Assembly (NCBI RefSeq): GCF_047675955.1
Contig: NW_027327634.1
Span: 186,001 to 250,000, forward strand
Reading direction: 5' to 3'
DNA: 64,000 nt
DNA from: Chlorocebus sabaeus
Lineage: Eukaryota; Chordata; Mammalia; Primates; Cercopithecidae
In this document: positions 1-12,660 of the stretch, piece after piece
How the letters are laid out: each line of letters opens with the position of its first letter
Position numbering within the stretch: position 1 is the first letter of the stretch
The notes under the pieces: generated by a model
What the model saw: only the letters and a program-made list of their open reading frames with translations
Told to the model about the DNA's origin: nothing
Databases searched by the model: none
Translations under genes and position numbers: made by a program

Positions 1-285
1 ACAGACTGGATGAAATGGAACTGTCACATCTTTACCAGGGTAATTTCAAGTCATTCCTCTAAACACACACCTGTTTTACTGAGCTGCATTTTAAGGTGAA
101 CACACACAAATCATTTCGGGGAAACAAATGTCACTTTGGGCTGTGTGTGGTTTCTTGACTCCTGGGAATAACTCAGCGTTCACACCCTCACTTCTGGATA
201 AGGGAGAAGATGCAAAGAAATCTGTTAAAACAAAGACATGGAAACAAGTTTAAGAAGGGTTTGAAAGGTTCCTCCTGTCCCCCTG

Positions 286-425
286 GAGGGGAGAGGAGGA
301 CGCCTGGAAGGCTTACGGGGGACAGGAGCACAGCCTCCTCGGTGTGCCATGGACGTCGCCTCGCTGAGGGGAGAGGACGATGCCTGGAAGGCTCACGGGG
401 GTGGGAGCACAGCCTCCTCAGTGCT
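286..425. repeat. Internal 81-bp tandem duplication, unit copy 1
   Basis: A segment of about 58 bp (GAGGGGAGAGGA, then CCTGGAAGGCT, then GGAGCACAGCCTCCTC) occurs twice about 81 bp apart. The two halves differ at several bases, so the duplication is older than the macrosatellite amplification. Confidence 0.8.
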
Positions 426-1292
426 TTCTACACTCAGCAGCTTCAGAGATTCCCGTAGAAGCAGAACGCGTGAGAACCGAGACCGGAACACACCCCAAAG
501 AAAGGGGATGAGGGGTCAACAAAAGCATTCGCTCATTACCAAGGAGCACGGGCATGACGCCGCTTCAAAGAACGTGTGAAAAAGTCACTCACGGGTGTTT
601 CAGAAAATAAGGGTAGCGTGAGATTGCTCGATCAGTTCAAACAGGCTGCCATCCCCCAGGCCATGAAGCCCCTGAGATGAGCCTCTCACAGTGAACAGAA
701 GTCACTCGCACCTCTGCCAGAGAAAGTCCTACAAGCCGACACGTGACCTCACGAAACCTGGCCTACAGCCCGTCGACCACAGTGAGTCTGACACGGTACA
801 TCCCTCCAGATGGTTAAGGACCCCAGCCTTCTCGACACCAGGGATGGGTATCGCGGAAGACAATTTTTCTGAGGGGTGGTTTTGAAATGCAACTGTTCCA
901 CCTCAGGTCAGGCATTGGATCCTCATAAGGAGCACCTCCGAGATCCCTTCACATGCCGTTTACAATAGGGTCCCAGCGCCTAGGAGAATCTAAATGCTGC
1001 CGCTGATCCAAGAGGAGGCAGAGCTCAGGCGGTCATGCTCACTTCGCCCGCCACTCACCTCCGGCTATGACCCCGCGGTCCCTAACAGACCATGGACCAG
1101 CACCAGTCTGCAGTCCAGGACTAAGCCCTACTGGCCAGCACACACACACCAGCCCAGGTGGAGACACTACTCGTGACCCTGGCTGGGCAGGAAGGAAGCC
1201 TGAGGGCCATTTCCTGACCAGGATGCCACACCCCCGACCCAAATACAGAGGTTCCCCATAAAAACCCACTGTACACTCACCAGAAAACAGAG

Positions 1293-1480
1293 CCACACCT
1301 GGGCAACACAACGAGACCCCCCATCCCTGCAACAAAGAAAAGAAAATTAGCCAGGCATGCTGGTGCGTGCCCCAGGTCCCAGCTGCTCGGGTGACTGAGG
1401 GGGGAGGATCGCCTGAGCCAGGGATCACGCCACCGCATGCCAGCCTGGGTGACAGAGCAAGACCCTGTCTCGGAAAATAT
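1293..1480 (+). mobile_element. AluJ-like fragment, unit copy 1
   Basis: Alu landmarks are readable on the + strand: CTGGGCAACA, AAATTAGCCAGGCATG, GAGGATCGCCTGAGCC and GCCAGCCTGGGTGACAGAGC. The left part of the left monomer is missing and an A-rich tail follows. The divergence suits an old AluJ subfamily. Confidence 0.85.
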
Positions 1481-4246
1481 AAATAAACTAAAAACCAACA
1501 GAAACTGGGTGCATGTAGGGTGGAAGAAACGCCGCAGGAGACTAGCGAACGGCACCACAGGGTTTCTATCAGGAAGAACAGCACGTCTCCCAACCAAGTG
1601 CTCCCGCCCTCATGAGACCCTGTGCTTGGGAAGCACCAGCGAGGCCACGTGGCTGGCCTCTTCCTGCTTTAAATCAAGTGGAGCCAGACGCTGTGATGAC
1701 ACACAGGGACTATGACAAACCCTGGAGGTTCTAACTGAGAAAACAATGACATGTGTGAGTTCCTATGACAACGTCTCAAAACAATGGAAGGAGGGTACCG
1801 TTTGCAGATAAGACAACTTCTGAAGTCTATTCAAGTGTTACCTCTTGGGAAAATAGGGAAGACTCATTTTCTCCATAGACAGCGCACACACAGCACTTTG
1901 CCACACATAATACAAGGCGGTTTATGGCAGTGGCCGCATATTTTCACGTGTATCACCTTTTGGGCATCTTCTAGGTTTGCTAGAGCCGGCGGCTACTTTT
2001 ATTCCCCACAAAACACACAGAAATGCATGAGCATTATCTCCTCTCATGGAGCATCTACACTAACAGGAAGAAGAATGTCGTGCTCCAAGTGTACCTGCAA
2101 ACACGGTTTTCTTCTGAAAACCCAAGTGCATGCAAAGCAAACACGGCATATCACTAAAGCGCACAGGAGAGCAGAGCACCTCTTAGTAGAAAGCATGTAA
2201 AGGATAGCTAGTTGGGAGCATTATTTTAAAACGTTTCTATGGAATGAGTTATCCCAGGGAGCCCGTTTGGTACCTGCATTCAAAGGCAAGTCATTATTCG
2301 ACATCCAACCTTTAACAGAAGGTTCACAGTAAGATCCCCGGAAACGGCATTCCCCTGGTGACTTTTCAATGCTCAGATTGCAGTATCGATACAGCTTGGT
2401 AAGCAGTCAGGAGAGGGGCGGCTCAGAGGCTGAAAGCACACAGGTCAGGGCCCTCCTGGGTCCGACAGCCTCACCTGGGCCTCGCTTTCTGCACTGCCCA
2501 GGGCTGCTCATGAGATTGTGCCGAAACGGATGTGTGCACGCCAAACAGCTCTCAGCAGGGGCTCAACAGCCAGAAGCCGTTCCACCACACCGTCATCCCC
2601 CTTCTAACCAGAGAACACCCGATACAGAAACAGGAGAAACAGGTATTAAATGAGTTGGCAAAGCCAAAATCCACCCGGATCTACCACTCCAAAACAAACA
2701 TACACCACACTGCCCAATATTGATGGGAGCCAAAAACATGGAAGTCCTGAGAGCCCACACTGACCACAGCCAGACACCACTTCTGCAAGAACCAAGCACG
2801 CGCCTAGAGATCGCCCGTGATGACCCAGGAGAGCAGCTTGGAGCAGAGACAAACGTGAAGGAGAGGCACAGGGGCCAGGGTGCTGGGTGTGCCCGTCTGT
2901 GTGACCTCACTGAGATTGCCGACCTCTGGCCCTTGGTGTCCGTCCTGTGGAGGAGGTAGCCCCCAAATCCCTGCCTCCCTTCAGCGCTCACTGAGGCTGC
3001 CCTGAAGCCTCCCCAGGGCTGAGACCGCTTCGAAATCCTGTCAACTGCACACCCACATAAACAAAGTGTCAAGTACGCAGACAGGAAAAGAAAAGTATGC
3101 GAATCCTCCCGTATCCAACAGGCATTGAAAAAGGAACAGGAAAATTGTGGTAGTCTTGAAACCACCACCAGCTATCACGTCCTGTTGAGATGTTTTAGCC
3201 AATCAGGAACATCTCTTTACCAAGCACCTGTGTGTTTAGGAAGCCCGTTGACAGATTCCAAACAGCCTCGGAGCCTGCGACCTGACCCCCATTCTACGCG
3301 CATCACCTCTCCGGCGGAACAAGCCCTGGACACCATTCAGATGGCGAGGAACAGGAGCAAGGGTAGCGTTCCCTCACCACCACCAAACAAGCTCGACCCC
3401 GAGGAGCCCGGAGAACAGCGACGTTTGCTTAGACGCTTTCCCACTGACCTTGTCAGAGCGAACGTTCCCATCCCACGCCACCCAGTGTTTGACTCTCCCT
3501 GGGATGCCAGCAGCCGCCAACCCTCACAACTCACAAGCTGGAAACAGAGGCCAAGCTGACAGGAGGGAGGCCTCTCTCCATCCCCTACTGAATTCGCTCA
3601 GGACACGGAGGTTCCCAAACACACACGGCCCCGGGTATTCCACACCTGGAGAACATTCTAACAACAGACGCTGCAAAGACGTTCCCCTAAAGAGAAACTC
3701 AGTTTCTAACTTCCCTTAGGGAAAAATAGGAGGCCCAGAACTTTCCAGAAAATCAAGCCTGGGAGGAAGCCCCTCACCTCTGGCACTTCCTAAACCTGCC
3801 TTCCCGCAGGTGCTCAGGGATGTCCCCGCGCCAGCCCCGTCCACCCAGGACGGCAGCAGGGCTCAGGCAGCCAGCACCTGGGCAGCAGGCGAAGCAACCC
3901 CAGGGTGAAAACGTCATCCCAGGCACCACTCCCCGGAGCCCCTCAGCAAGAAAAACAGAGGCGGGACCAGAACCGAGGGCTGACTCGAGGCTGGGGAGCC
4001 ACAGACCCGCACAGTTCAATCATCGGACACGCTCTGCTGTGGACAGAGGAGCCCAGCCCAGGGAGAGGCCAGCACAGAGATCCTCGTGCCGGCTCCACGG
4101 GCCAGCGTCCCCCAGGGCTGCAAGTTTGCGATCACAGCTTCAGAATCGGGTTCCAGAATCTTCCGGAATCAAAGACACACCCAACTGTAAAGCTGCCAGG
4201 ACAGCAGGGCCCAGGAGCAGGCTCAGGGGAGGAGCAGGTAGAAACC

Positions 4247-4620
4247 CCACACACAGCACACACGTGTGCATGCTTACTCCACACATGCCACCCCTTCACC
4301 CGATACTATACACGCAAACGCCTCTATGCACTCCATACACACCCTCAAATACACTCACCAAATGTGATGCGTGTACACACTCCACACACCCTCCAACATA
4401 CACGGCACACGCATGAACACGCTCACTCCACACACACCTGCTAAATACACTCACCACACACGCACAAACGTGACACACGTGCACACTCATTCCAGACCTC
4501 ACGCCCCTCACCAAGTACACAGGTGCACACATCCCCAAGTCCAGCACCTGCAGACTCCACAAGCTTTGGTTTCCCCCACTGTTTCTCTCCTCACATGAGA
4601 TCCACACACACACGTGTCAT
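4247..4620. repeat. CA-rich degenerate minisatellite, unit copy 1
   Basis: About 370 bp built from ACACAC, CACTCCACACAC, CACGTGTG and similar motifs, with poorly kept periods. Long frames here read His-Thr rich on one strand and Cys-Val rich on the other, which is what simple CA repeats produce. Confidence 0.85.
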
Positions 4621-6051
4621 TTACTGACATCTAACACCCGGGGAGGCCCTTAGACAGAACTGCAGTCACAAGTCGGCTTCATTCAGGCATTCATCACCAG
4701 CCCCTGGAAGCCACCTCTCCTGTCCCCACGGGGAGGGGGGGCCGAGACCGCAGGCGTCGCTGGGCTTACAGATCCCCAGGCTGGCAACCCAGCGAAATCA
4801 GGAGGGCTCGGCCACGGCCCTGGAGGGAGACGGGTACTGGCTCAGGTATGCGGCACACGGGTCCTCATTTCCATGCGGCGTCACCTACGACAGCGTCGGG
4901 TGAAAGCCAGTGGGGCTTGGCATTCCTGGGATAGACGGTCCTGGAATTACAAGGGAAGCTTTTTTACTTCTCCCCTCTGAACACATGAGGTCCATGGTCC
5001 CCGCTCACATCTAACCCTGGGAATCGGAATCGGTGACTCCTTGTCCACCTGAGGACCACCCAAGAGGATCCACACACCTGCTGCAACAGCAGCACCGCAC
5101 CTGGTCCGCAGGGGAGCAAAGCAAATCCCACCTTTTGACGAAAACTGGATTACCCCGACACTGGCAGCCTGCAGTGTGTATATATCGTCAGGCCCCCACA
5201 TCTGCGGCGCCACCTGCAAGAGGAACACAAACCCTTAGTCCCGGGTTCTCACGATGGCCTGTGAGGTGGATGCTGGCACCTTCTCTTCTCCCAGTGGAGA
5301 GGAGAGAAGGCCAGGGCCAGGGCCAGAGCTGGCGTGTCAGGAGGGTCAGGGTTCAAAAACCCCATCATCCGCCTCACAAAGCAGCCCTGACCGTTCAAGT
5401 GACTTCTATCATCAGCCTGAAAATGGACCACAGTTACCAGTAATTCTGAGTGCTGTTCCTTCTGACGTCAGACATTTCGCTAGAAAGATTTTGCCAAATC
5501 GGCTTTCAAAATCCTATGCTATGAAATGTCTAATGAAAATCTGAGCTGTGAAATAAAGCACACATTTCAATGAATCCCAAAATGACTATCACAAAGGAAG
5601 CTGTAACTTGAAGTGAAAAATATCCTCTAAATGACATCAGCCAGAATTACCTGCCATCATTACTGATCCCATATGATTAATGAATTCTACAGCATCATCT
5701 CAGATATGAACTTAAAACCATGAGCTGAATGCACATGTTAGCACAACCAAAGTTCTGCTTTCATAAGCAGCACAGGCGTCTCTGGAGAGGATTTTAATTG
5801 GGACTACAATGCGCACGGTGGTGGTAAGAGGTTTCATGCCGGCTGTTCTCCAAGGTGCAACACAGAAACACCACTAACCTCGAAGACACCTTTGTAACGA
5901 GATGATGAGAGACGATGTGGACAGAATACTGGAAATATTTGAAAAGGAGAAACAATGCAAGGAAAGAATCTTATCAGTTACCCTTTTAACACGCTTAGAA
6001 AAAACCGATTTCTCTTTTGGGATGATTAAAGAAGAAAATGACATTTCTGGA

Positions 6052-6333
6052 TTTTTTTTTTTTTTTTACATTTTTCTTTCTGAGACAGGGTCTTGGCTCT
6101 GTCACCAAGACTGGAGTACAGTGGAGCAATCACAGCTCACCGTAGCCTTAAGTGTTCTTCCCACCTCGGACTCCAGAGTAGCAGGGACCACAGGCATGCA
6201 CCACCATACTCAGCTAATTTTTCTGTTGTGAGAGAGATGGGGTGTCTTGCTCTGTTGTCCAGGCTGCTCTTGAACTCCTTGGCCTCACAAAGGGCTGCGA
6301 TTACATTACGGGCATAAGCCAGCGTGCCCAACC
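6052..6333 (-). mobile_element. Old Alu, antisense, unit copy 1
   Basis: A T-rich head is followed by GAGACAGGGTCTTGGCTCTGTC, then the antisense Alu order through CAGCTAATTTTTCTG to GCATAAGCCAGCGTGCC. High divergence suggests AluJ. Copy 3 ends before this position. Confidence 0.88.
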
Positions 6334-7153
6334 AACCTTTTTCTTAATTCTATAACAATTACGCCGCATTCAGAGGAAGGATAACTATTAGTGAGAAGAA
6401 ACTTGGCGAAGCAATATGTTGATACGAAAACAAAATGGTAACAATTCCTCATTGTGACATTTGAGTTTGAAACTGTTAACATACCAAGCAAAAATGATAG
6501 CTCAAATCAGGTTTTACAAAGAAGTCCAATAGATGATGATTCCAATTGTATGTTTGTTTCTAGATCTGAGAAAGTCAGTCATAGCCAACTTCTACAGTTT
6601 TGTTGCCATAGACCCAAGATTAAATCACAATGTGCGGGCGAACGTGCCCCAGGGTGCGGCAGGGAACCCCACGCCCACCAAGCACGCATATGCAGAAATA
6701 TTTTGCCCAAATCTATTTTCCAACATAGAATTAAAGAGGTCCCATATATACTTTTCTCTCTCCCCACCAAGTATGTGAGGTCAAGTTTATCCTAGTATTT
6801 GATAAAAAGGCTCACGTGAAAAAGGGAACAGCAACGCTCAGGCGACCCCCGCAGGCCCCGGCAGATGCTCTATAGCAGAAGGGACGCGGCACAGGCAGGG
6901 CTGTGGGTGCACCTGCACCCTCGCTAACCTCATGGTGCAAGCACCCGAGGCTCTACAGATTCCACTCCCAGAGTTAGTGGGAAACTCCATCCTAGCACCG
7001 GGATGCTCTCCGTTGCTAGATGTACCTGCTTTAAGATATGCATGAACTGTCCTTACTCTACACACGAGACTCACTAGGAGATACTTTCAGATTTATCGGA
7101 AAATAGACATTCCAGCAAATGCATTTCTGTAAGATTCTCTACCTCTTTTCACT

Positions 7154-7182
7154 GGGTGTGGGGTGGGGGAGGGGGGAGGGGG
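7154..7182. repeat. G-rich tract, unit copy 1
   Basis: Nearly pure G with single T or A interruptions, giving several runs of four or more G. It fits the pattern expected for a G-quadruplex. The length and interruptions differ in copy 2. Confidence 0.75.
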
Positions 7183-7264
7183 AAAAGGTAACTTGCCTCC
7201 AAGGGTTGGAGACAAAGCCGTTACTGCAAGACAAGAGTGCTGCGCACCCCGGGAACCGCTGCGC

Positions 7265-7289
7265 CACGAGGCACGAGGCACGAGGCACG
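7265..7289. repeat. GAGGCAC heptamer minisatellite, unit copy 1
   Basis: About three and a half tandem CACGAGG heptamers. The flank continues CACGGCCGTGC, which copy 2 lacks. Confidence 0.8.
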
Positions 7290-7700
7290 GCCGTGCACAC
7301 CGGACGCAGGAGTAGCACACGAGGCTAGCACAGGTTGACGCCAGCCCTCTCCAGAAGCAGGTCTGTCCCTTCCTCCTCCCCCTCAGCCCCCAGCTCCCTC
7401 CAGGCCTCAGTGGCTGCTGACAGGGCAGAGGCCACAACTAGAGGAGGCTCTCAACTCCACCAGGGACAGGAGCCCCGGACGCTGGGGACTCCACTGCTGC
7501 CCTCCGCGCCCACCTCCCTCTGCTCCGCCTTTCTCAGGAGCGAGGCGTGGCCACTTTGACCCTCTCTTCCCTTCTGTGGCTCCTACAAAAACCAGTGCAG
7601 CGAGCCCAGGCTGCCTCGCACGCCACGGATGCCCGGCACAGGCCACATGTCCTCATCCAAGCTCCTGGGGCAAGAAGGCTCTTGCAGTATTTCGCTTTCT

Positions 7701-7824
7701 GGTTGAGCATCCCCAGCCTGAAATCCAAAGTGCTCCGAAGAGCATTTCCTGCGAGTGTCATATGAGGGAGAGCTCGGAATGGTTCAGGTTTCAGAGCATT
7801 TTGGAGTAGGGATGCTCAGCCTGA
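7701..7824. mobile_element. Small DNA transposon remnant with inverted ends, unit copy 1
   Basis: The block opens GGTTGAGCATCCC and closes GGGATGCTCAGCC. These ends are inverted complements with one mismatch, enclosing about 124 bp with the motif GAAATCCAAAGTGCTCCGA. This resembles short non-autonomous Tigger/mariner-type elements of primates. The family name is not assigned. Confidence 0.6.
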
Positions 7825-8313
7825 ATTTGAACGTCTTTTCAAGGAGGCCACACACTGAAGCCCCCGATGTCCGCCCCACACAATCCCAGCACACCCTCTG
7901 AAGTCCCCAGCAACAAGATTTTTGTTCTTCAAAAAAAAAAATAATAAAAGGTAAATAGATCAATAAATAAATAACCCCAAGTCACATAAACTCACACGCA
8001 ACCACTGAAGGGGGTTGTGGACACCTGCACAGACTGGATGAAATGGAACTGTCACATCTTTACCAGGGTAATTTCAAGTCATTCCTCAAAACACACACCT
8101 GTTTTACTGAGCTGCATTTTAAGGTGAACACACACAAATCATTTCGGGGAAACAAATGTCACTTTGGGCTGTGTGTGGTTTCTTGACTCCTGGGAATAAC
8201 TCAGCGTTCACACCCTCACTTCTGGATAAGGGAGAAGATGCAAAGAAATCTGTTAAAACAAAGACATGGAAACAAGTTTAAGAAGGGTTTGAAAGGTTCC
8301 TCCTGTCCCCCTG

Positions 8314-8453
8314 GAGGGGAGAGGAGGACGCCTGGAAGGCTTACGGGGGACAGGAGCACAGCCTCCTCGGTGTGCCATGGACGTCGCCTCGCTGAGGGGA
8401 GAGGACGATGCCTGGAAGGCTCACGGGGGTGGGAGCACAGCCTCCTCAGTGCT
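8314..8453. repeat. Internal 81-bp tandem duplication, unit copy 2
   Basis: Same internal duplication as at 286-425, at the matching place in the second unit and with the same half-to-half differences. Confidence 0.8.
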
Positions 8454-9320
8454 TTCTACACTCAGCAGCTTCAGAGATTCCCGTAGAAGCAGAACGCGTG
8501 AGAACCGAGACCGGAACACACCCCAAAGAAAGGGGATGAGGGGTCAACAAAAGCATTCGCTCATTACCAAGGAGCACGGGCATGACGCCGCTTCAAAGAA
8601 CGTGTGAAAAAGTCACTCACGGGTGTTTCAGAAAATAAGGGTAGCGTGAGATTGCTCGATCAGTTCAAACAGGCTGCCATCCCCCAGGCCATGAAGCCCC
8701 TGAGATGAGCCTCTCACAGTGAACAGAAGTCACTCGCACCTCTGCCAGAGAAAGTCCTACAAGCCGACACGTGACCTCACGAAACCTGGCCTACAGCCCG
8801 TCGACCACAGTGAGTCTGACACGGTACATCCCTCCAGATGGTTAAGGACCCCAGCCTTCTCGACACCAGGGATGGGTATCGCGGAAGACAATTTTTCTGA
8901 GGGGTGGTTTTGAAATGCAACTGTTCCACCTCAGGTCAGGCATTGGATCCTCATAAGGAGCACCTCCGAGATCCCTTCACATGCCGTTTACAATAGGGTC
9001 CCAGCGCCTAGGAGAATCTAAATGCTGCCGCTGATCCAAGAGGAGGCAGAGCTCAGGCGGTCATGCTCACTTCGCCCGCCACTCACCTCCGGCTATGACC
9101 CCGCGGTCCCTAACAGACCATGGACCAGCACCAGTCTGCAGTCCAGGACTAAGCCCTACTGGCCAGCACACACACACCAGCCCAGGTGGAGACACTACTC
9201 GTGACCCTGGCTGGGCAGGAAGGAAGCCTGAGGGCCATTTCCTGACCAGGATGCCACACCCCCGACCCAAATACAGAGGTGCCCCATAAAAACCCACTGT
9301 ACACTCACCAGAAAACAGAG

Positions 9321-9508
9321 CCACACCTGGGCAACACAACGAGACCCCCCATCCCTGCAACAAAGAAAAGAAAATTAGCCAGGCATGCTGGTGCGTGCCC
9401 CAGGTCCCAGCTGCTCGGGTGACTGAGGGGGGAGGATCGCCTGAGCCAGGGATCACGCCACCGCATGCCAGCCTGGGTGACAGAGCAAGACCCTGTCTCG
9501 GTAAATAT
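9321..9508 (+). mobile_element. AluJ-like fragment, unit copy 2
   Basis: Same Alu fragment as in copy 1. The tail has copy-2-specific changes (GGTAAATAT instead of GGAAAATAT). Confidence 0.85.
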
Positions 9509-12286
9509 AAATAAACTCAAAACCAACAGAAACTGGGTGCATGTAGGGTGGAAGAAACGCCGCAGGAGACTAGCGAACGGCACCACAGGGTTTCTATCAG
9601 GAAGAACAGCACGTCTCCCAACCAAGTGCTCCCGCCCTCATGAGACCCTGTGCTTGGGAAGCACCAGCGAGGCCACGTGGCTGGCCTCTTCCTGCTTTAA
9701 ATCAAGTGGAGCCAGACGCTGTGATGACACACAGGGACTATGACAAACCCTGGAGGTTCTAACTGAGAAAACAATGACATGTGTGAGTTCCTATGACAAC
9801 GTCTCAAAACAATGGAAGGAGGGTACCGTTTGCAGATAAGACAACTTCTGAAGTCTATTCAAGTGTTACCTCTTGGGAAAATAGGGAAGACTCATTTTCT
9901 CCATAGACAGCGCACACACAGCACTTTGCCACACATAATACAAGGCGGTTTATGGCAGTGGCCGCATATTTTCACGTGTATCACCTTTTGGGCATCTTCT
10001 AGGTTTGCTAGAGCCGGCGGCTACTTTTATTCCCCACAAAACACACAGAAATGCATGAGCATTATCTCCTCTCATGGAGCATCTACACTAACAGGAAGAA
10101 GAATGTCGTGCTCCAAGTGTACCTGCAAACACGGTTTTCTTCTGAAAACCCAAGTGCATGCAAAGCAAACACGGCATATCACTAAAGCGCACAGGAGAGC
10201 AGAGCACCTCTTAGTAGAAAGCATGTAAAGGATAGCTAGTTGGGAGCATTATTTTAAAACGTTTCTATGGAATGAGTTATCCCAGGGAGCCCGTTTGGTA
10301 CCTGCATTCAAAGGCAAGTCATTATTCGACATCCAACCTTTAACAGAAGGTTCACAGTAAGATCCCCGGAAACGGCATTCCCCTGGTGACTTTTCAATGC
10401 TCAGATTGCAGTATCGATACAGCTTGGTAAGCAGTCAGGAGAGGGGCGGCTCAGAGGCTGAAAGCACACAGGTCAGGGCCCTCCTGGGTCCGACAGCCTC
10501 ACCTGGGCCTCGCTTTCTGCACTGCCCAGGGCTGCTCATGAGATTGTGCCGAAACGGATGTGTGCACGCCAAACAGCTCTCAGCAGGGGCTCAACAGCCA
10601 GAAGCCGTTCCACCACACCGTCATCCCCCTTCTAACCAGAGAACACCCGATACAGAAACAGGAGAAACAGGTATTAAATGAGTTGGCAAAGCCAAAATCC
10701 ACCCGGATCTACCACTCCAAAACAAACATACACCACACTGCCCAATATTGATGGGAGCCAAAAACATGGAAGTCCTGAGAGCCCACACTGACCACAGCCA
10801 GACACCACTTCTGCAAGAACCAAGCACGCGCCTAGAGATCGCCCGTGATGACCCAGGAGAGCAGCTTGGAGCAGAGACAAACGTGAAGGAGAGGCACAGG
10901 GGCCAGGGTGCTGGGTGTGCCCGTCTGTGTGACCTCACTGAGATTGCTGACCTCTGGCCCTTGGTGTCCGTCCTGTGGAGGAGGTAGCCCCCAAATCCCT
11001 GCCTCCCTTCAGCGCTCACTGAGGCTGCCCTGAAGCCTCCCCAGGGCTGAGACCGCTTCGAAATCCTGTCAACTGCACACCCACATAAGCACACAAATAA
11101 ACAAAGTGTCAAGTACGCAGACAGGAAAAGAAAAGTATGCGAATCCTCCCGTATCCAACAGGCATTGAAAAAGGAACAGGAAAATTGTGGTAGTCTTGAA
11201 ACCACCACCAGCTATCACGTCCTGTTGAGATGTTTTAGCCAATCAGGAACATCTCTTTACCAAGCACCTGTGTGTTTAGGAAGCCCGTTGACAGATTCCA
11301 AACAGCCTCGGAGCCTGCGACCTGACCCCCATTCTACGCGCATCACCTCTCCGGCGGAACAAGCCCTGGACACCATTCAGATGGCGAGGAACAGGAGCAA
11401 GGGTAGCGTTCCCTCACCACCACCAAACAAGCTCGACCCCGAGGAGCCCGGAGAACAGCGACGTTTGCTTAGACGCTTTCCCACTGACCTTGTCAGAGCG
11501 AACGTTCCCATCCCACGCCACCCAGTGTTTGACTCTCCCTGGGATGCCAGCAGCCGCCAACCCTCACAACTCACAAGCTGGAAACAGAGGCCAAGCTGAC
11601 AGGAGGGAGGCCTCTCTCCATCCCCTACTGAATTCGCTCAGGACACGGAGGTTCCCAAACACACACGGCCCCGGGTATTCCACACCTGGAGAACATTCTA
11701 ACAACAGACGCTGCAAAGACGTTCCCCTAAAGAGAAACTCAGTTTCTAACTTCCCTTAGGGAAAAATAGGAGGCCCAGAACTTTCCAGAAAATCAAGCCT
11801 GGGAGGAAGCCCCTCACCTCTGGCACTTCCTAAACCTGCCTTCCCGCAGGTGCTCAGGGATGTCCCCGCGCCAGCCCCGTCCACCCAGGACGGCAGCAGG
11901 GCTCAGGCAGCCAGCACCTGGGCAGCAGGCGAAGCAACCCCAGGGTGAAAACGTCATCCCAGGCACCACTCCCCGGAGCCCCTCAGCAAGAAAAACAGAG
12001 GCGGGACCAGAACCGAGGGCTGACTCGAGGCTGGGGAGCCACAGACCCGCACAGTTCAATCATCGGACACGCTCTGCTGTGGACAGAGGAGCCCAGCCCA
12101 GGGAGAGGCCAGCACAGAGATCCTCGTGCCGGCTCCACGGGCCAGCGTCCCCCAGGGCTGCAAGTTTGCGATCACAGCTTCAGAATCGGGTTCCAGAATC
12201 TTCCGGAATCAAAGACACACCCAACTGTAAAGCTGCCAGGACAGCAGGGCCCAGGAGCAGGCTCAGGGGAGGAGCAGGTAGAAACC

Positions 12287-12660
12287 CCACACACAGCACA
12301 CACGTGTGCATGCTTACTCCACACATGCCACCCCTTCACCCGATACTATACACGCAAACGCCTCTATGCACTCCATACACACCCTCAAATACACTCACCA
12401 AATGTGATGCGTGTACACACTCCACACACCCTCCAACATACACGGCACACGCATGAACACGCTCACTCCACACACACCTGCTAAATACACTCACCACACA
12501 CGCACAAACGTGACACACGTGCACACTCATTCCAGACCTCACGCCCCTCACCAAGTACACAGGTGCACACATCCCCAAGTCCAGCACCTGCAGACTCCAC
12601 AAGCTTTGGTTTCCCCCATTGTTTCTCTCATCACATGAGATCCACACACACACGTGTCAT
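12287..12660. repeat. CA-rich degenerate minisatellite, unit copy 2
   Basis: Same block as in copy 1. Two substitutions near 12619-12631 (CATTGTTTCTCTCAT) are private to copy 2. Confidence 0.85.

Larger units (their letters stand above)
1..8028. repeat. Macrosatellite unit, copy 1 (8,028 bp)
   Basis: The sequence from position 1 recurs at 8029 and again at 16083 in the same orientation, giving a direct tandem repeat of about 8.03 kb. Copy 1 lacks a 12-bp segment (after about 3058) that copies 2 and 3 carry. The unit is GC-rich with many retained CpGs and has no recognisable gene. Its open frames (up to about 198 codons at 3820-4416) are low-complexity, overlap in several frames on both strands and resemble no family I know. 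The copy start is an artefact of where the window opens, and the array may continue to the left. I do not recognise this as a named human macrosatellite. Confidence 0.97.

Noticed and set aside
1039..1593. Minus-strand 184-codon frame
   Set aside because: Much of it is translated Alu (phrases typical of antisense Alu such as SVTQAG). In copy 2 the frame is cut to 129 codons by substitutions.
2593..3168. Minus-strand frame of 179-195 codons in each unit
   Set aside because: Small indels between units (12 bp and 5 bp) move its N-terminus. It shares DNA with plus-strand frames and no domain is visible.
3820..4444. Two overlapping frames of 198 and 179 codons repeated in all three macrosatellite units
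   Set aside because: They are identical because the DNA is identical. They overlap each other and a CA-rich repeat, have Pro/Arg or His/Thr bias and match no family. Conservation between such recent copies is no evidence of coding.
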